64,000 nucleotides of DNA. It comes from Magnaporthiopsis rhizophila. Its lineage: Eukaryota; Ascomycota; Sordariomycetes; Magnaporthales; Magnaporthaceae. Positions 62,818-64,000 of this stretch are shown in pieces. Each line of letters starts with the position of its first letter. The stretch's first letter is position 1. Position numbers and translations under genes: made by a program. The stretch lies in assembly GCA_003049465.1 (NCBI GenBank), contig PYSS01000090.1:1-64000 (forward strand). Reading direction: 5' to 3'. The notes below the pieces were generated by a model that had not been told where the DNA came from, made no database searches, and saw only the letters and a list, made by a program, of their open reading frames with translations.

Positions 62818-62887
62818 GGGGGGGGGGGGGGGGGGGGNNNNNNNNNNNNNNNNNNTTTTTTTGTGGGGGGGGGGGGGGGGGGGGGGG
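62789..62887. repeat. Poly-T and poly-G runs around an assembly gap
   Basis: T29 (62789-62817), G20 (62818-62837), 18 Ns, T7 with one G, and a second G run of about 23 to 62887. It lies just downstream of the Tre1-like gene. The long G runs look like sequencing artefact or a misjoined homopolymer rather than genuine sequence. Confidence 0.9.
62838..62855. other. Assembly gap (18 N)
   Basis: Eighteen unknown bases. The true length of missing sequence is not known. Confidence 0.99.
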
Positions 62888-63668
62888 TGATATGATGCTT
62901 GCCTGGTTCTTTCCTTTTCTTTTTCTTGCATGTACAGCTTGAACTAACTGCATCAAAGCTTCTTTTGTTCTTTCCCTTGGAAGCCTATATCACATATACG
63001 GGCATCCCGTCTAGTCCTGTTTCTTCTTCTTTTTGTCTTAAAGGTATCTAGGTATACATTGGGTTGGTCACTGTCGGGTTTCTCGGCGGATTCCTGGGAC
63101 ACCAAAGAAAGCGATGGAGGACGCTTTTGAAATACTTCACTGGACTTTTTTTATCCCCTGCAGCATAGGACGCGGCGTTTTCTTTTTCCTGTTCTCTTTT
63201 TTTGGCTTGATATGGTGGCCGCTGAAATAAAGATATGGGAGAGGTCAGAGACACCTCTCCTGCATGTAACTCATGTTTCGGGCTGAACATTCTCTGGTTG
63301 ACACCGATTCTCATGCAGAACGTTTGTTTAATTGGAGGTTGGAAATGGATTCCAGACCCAACAGCAACGTGAACGGCAATGACCGTTGTGACATGACCGT
63401 ACGACTGAGCCACCAGGCAAAAGTAGGCACAGCCACACAAACCCCGGATCCCCAACGACTTGGCTGGGCGCCACACTTACGTCGTGCTGTGGAACCCTGC
63501 GAGACAGCCGACTTACTGTGCGGCACGCTACACTGACACGCAGCCCGAACCCGACATCTGAGCTGGAACTCGAACCAACCCCAGACCTAACACTCCAAAC
63601 ACCACCCCCAAGGCAATGCTACCACCTTTACCCCGCAACTCCAGACGGCCCAAAGCAAGACAGACACA
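62888..63668. other. Intergenic region before the auxilin-like gene
   Basis: Mixed composition; no gene recognised. The last 130 bp are C/A-rich and probably form the 5' leader of the gene starting at 63669. Confidence 0.45.
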
Positions 63669-64000
63669 ATGGACGACCTGTCGGGGCTGAATTGGTCGAC
63701 GACTCCGGCCAACGGCAGCTCCAAGCCGCCGCCCATGAACCCCTCCAGCGCCTTCTCGTACCCGTCGCTGCGCCCGACCCCGTCGCCCCAACCGTCCGGC
63801 CGCAACACCCCCCTCTCCTCGCAAGGCTCCGGCGCCTTCAAGCCCCCCGCGGCGGTAGCCAAACCGGCACAGGACAGCTTCAGCGGCTTGGTGAACTTTG
63901 GCACCATCAAGAGCACGGCGAACCTGAGCCTACGCGAGCAGCAGGAGCGCCTCGAGGCGGAGAAGCGCAAGAAGGAGGAGGAGAGGCGGAAGCAGGCACA
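63669..64000 (+). CDS. Auxilin/Swa2-like protein, 5' end only
   Basis: The frame opens at 63669 and runs off the window at 64000 after 110 codons. The start MDDLSGLNWS, the Pro/Ser-rich YPSLRPTPSPQPSGR segment, the DSFSGLVNF motif and the following charged helix (LSLREQQERLEAEKRKKEEERRKQA, split by reading here) match the N-terminal part of fungal auxilin-like Swa2 proteins, which recruit Hsp70 to uncoat clathrin vesicles. The DnaJ and UBA parts, which would prove it, lie outside the window. The upstream region has no in-frame ATG that fits better. Confidence 0.6.
   Translation, partial: MDDLSGLNWSTTPANGSSKPPPMNPSSAFSYPSLRPTPSPQPSGRNTPLSSQGSGAFKPPAAVAKPAQDSFSGLVNFGTIKSTANLSLREQQERLEAEKRKKEEERRKQA

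Overview
The window is nuclear DNA of a filamentous ascomycete, most likely a Sordariomycete. Genes are split by short introns (mostly 56-105 bp) with GT..AG ends and CTAAC/CTGAC-like branch sites. Coding DNA is GC-rich at third positions, intergenic DNA carries A/T homopolymers and long microsatellites, and the protein families are those of Pezizomycotina. I see no rRNA, tRNA, CRISPR array or intact transposon. The sequence is a draft: there is an 18-base N gap at 62838-62855 inside poly-T/poly-G, and several genes look broken by single-base indels, mostly in homopolymers.

Left part (1-24 kb): a 961-aa low-complexity protein with a DUF8035-like module (minus); a gene-poor 4 kb; then a divergent pair, UTP8 (ribosome biogenesis, minus) and ELG1/ATAD5-like clamp unloader (plus); an Arg/Ser-rich protein (minus); a pure (CT)n array of about 580 bp; and a single-pass membrane protein with a Cys-rich ectodomain (plus).

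Middle part (25-43 kb): a small secreted Cys protein gene that appears frameshifted (minus), a secreted protein with an EVQ-repeat tail (plus), a secreted PEBP-like protein with an apparent 10-nt microexon (minus), a D-2-hydroxyacid dehydrogenase followed by a Dal5-type anion transporter (both plus, a possible functional pair), an unknown 225-aa protein (minus), a YAT-type amino-acid permease (plus), and a large fungal multi-pass membrane protein (minus). The last has an apparent C-terminal frameshift and a tandem splice acceptor in which the first choice makes a stop codon.

Right part (43-64 kb): two doubtful small loci, a second Cys-rich single-pass membrane protein, a UDP-glycosyltransferase, a small secreted Cys protein (effector-like), another ACS-family MFS transporter, a small Cys/His plus coiled-coil protein, a Tre1/transferrin-receptor-like protein that keeps the peptidase fold but has lost the catalytic residues, and the 5' end of an auxilin/Swa2-like gene running off the window.

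The genes do not form an obvious biosynthetic cluster. The themes are uptake (three transporters), secreted or surface proteins (about seven) and nuclear housekeeping. All exon borders were placed by eye from reading frame, splice consensus and family continuity.
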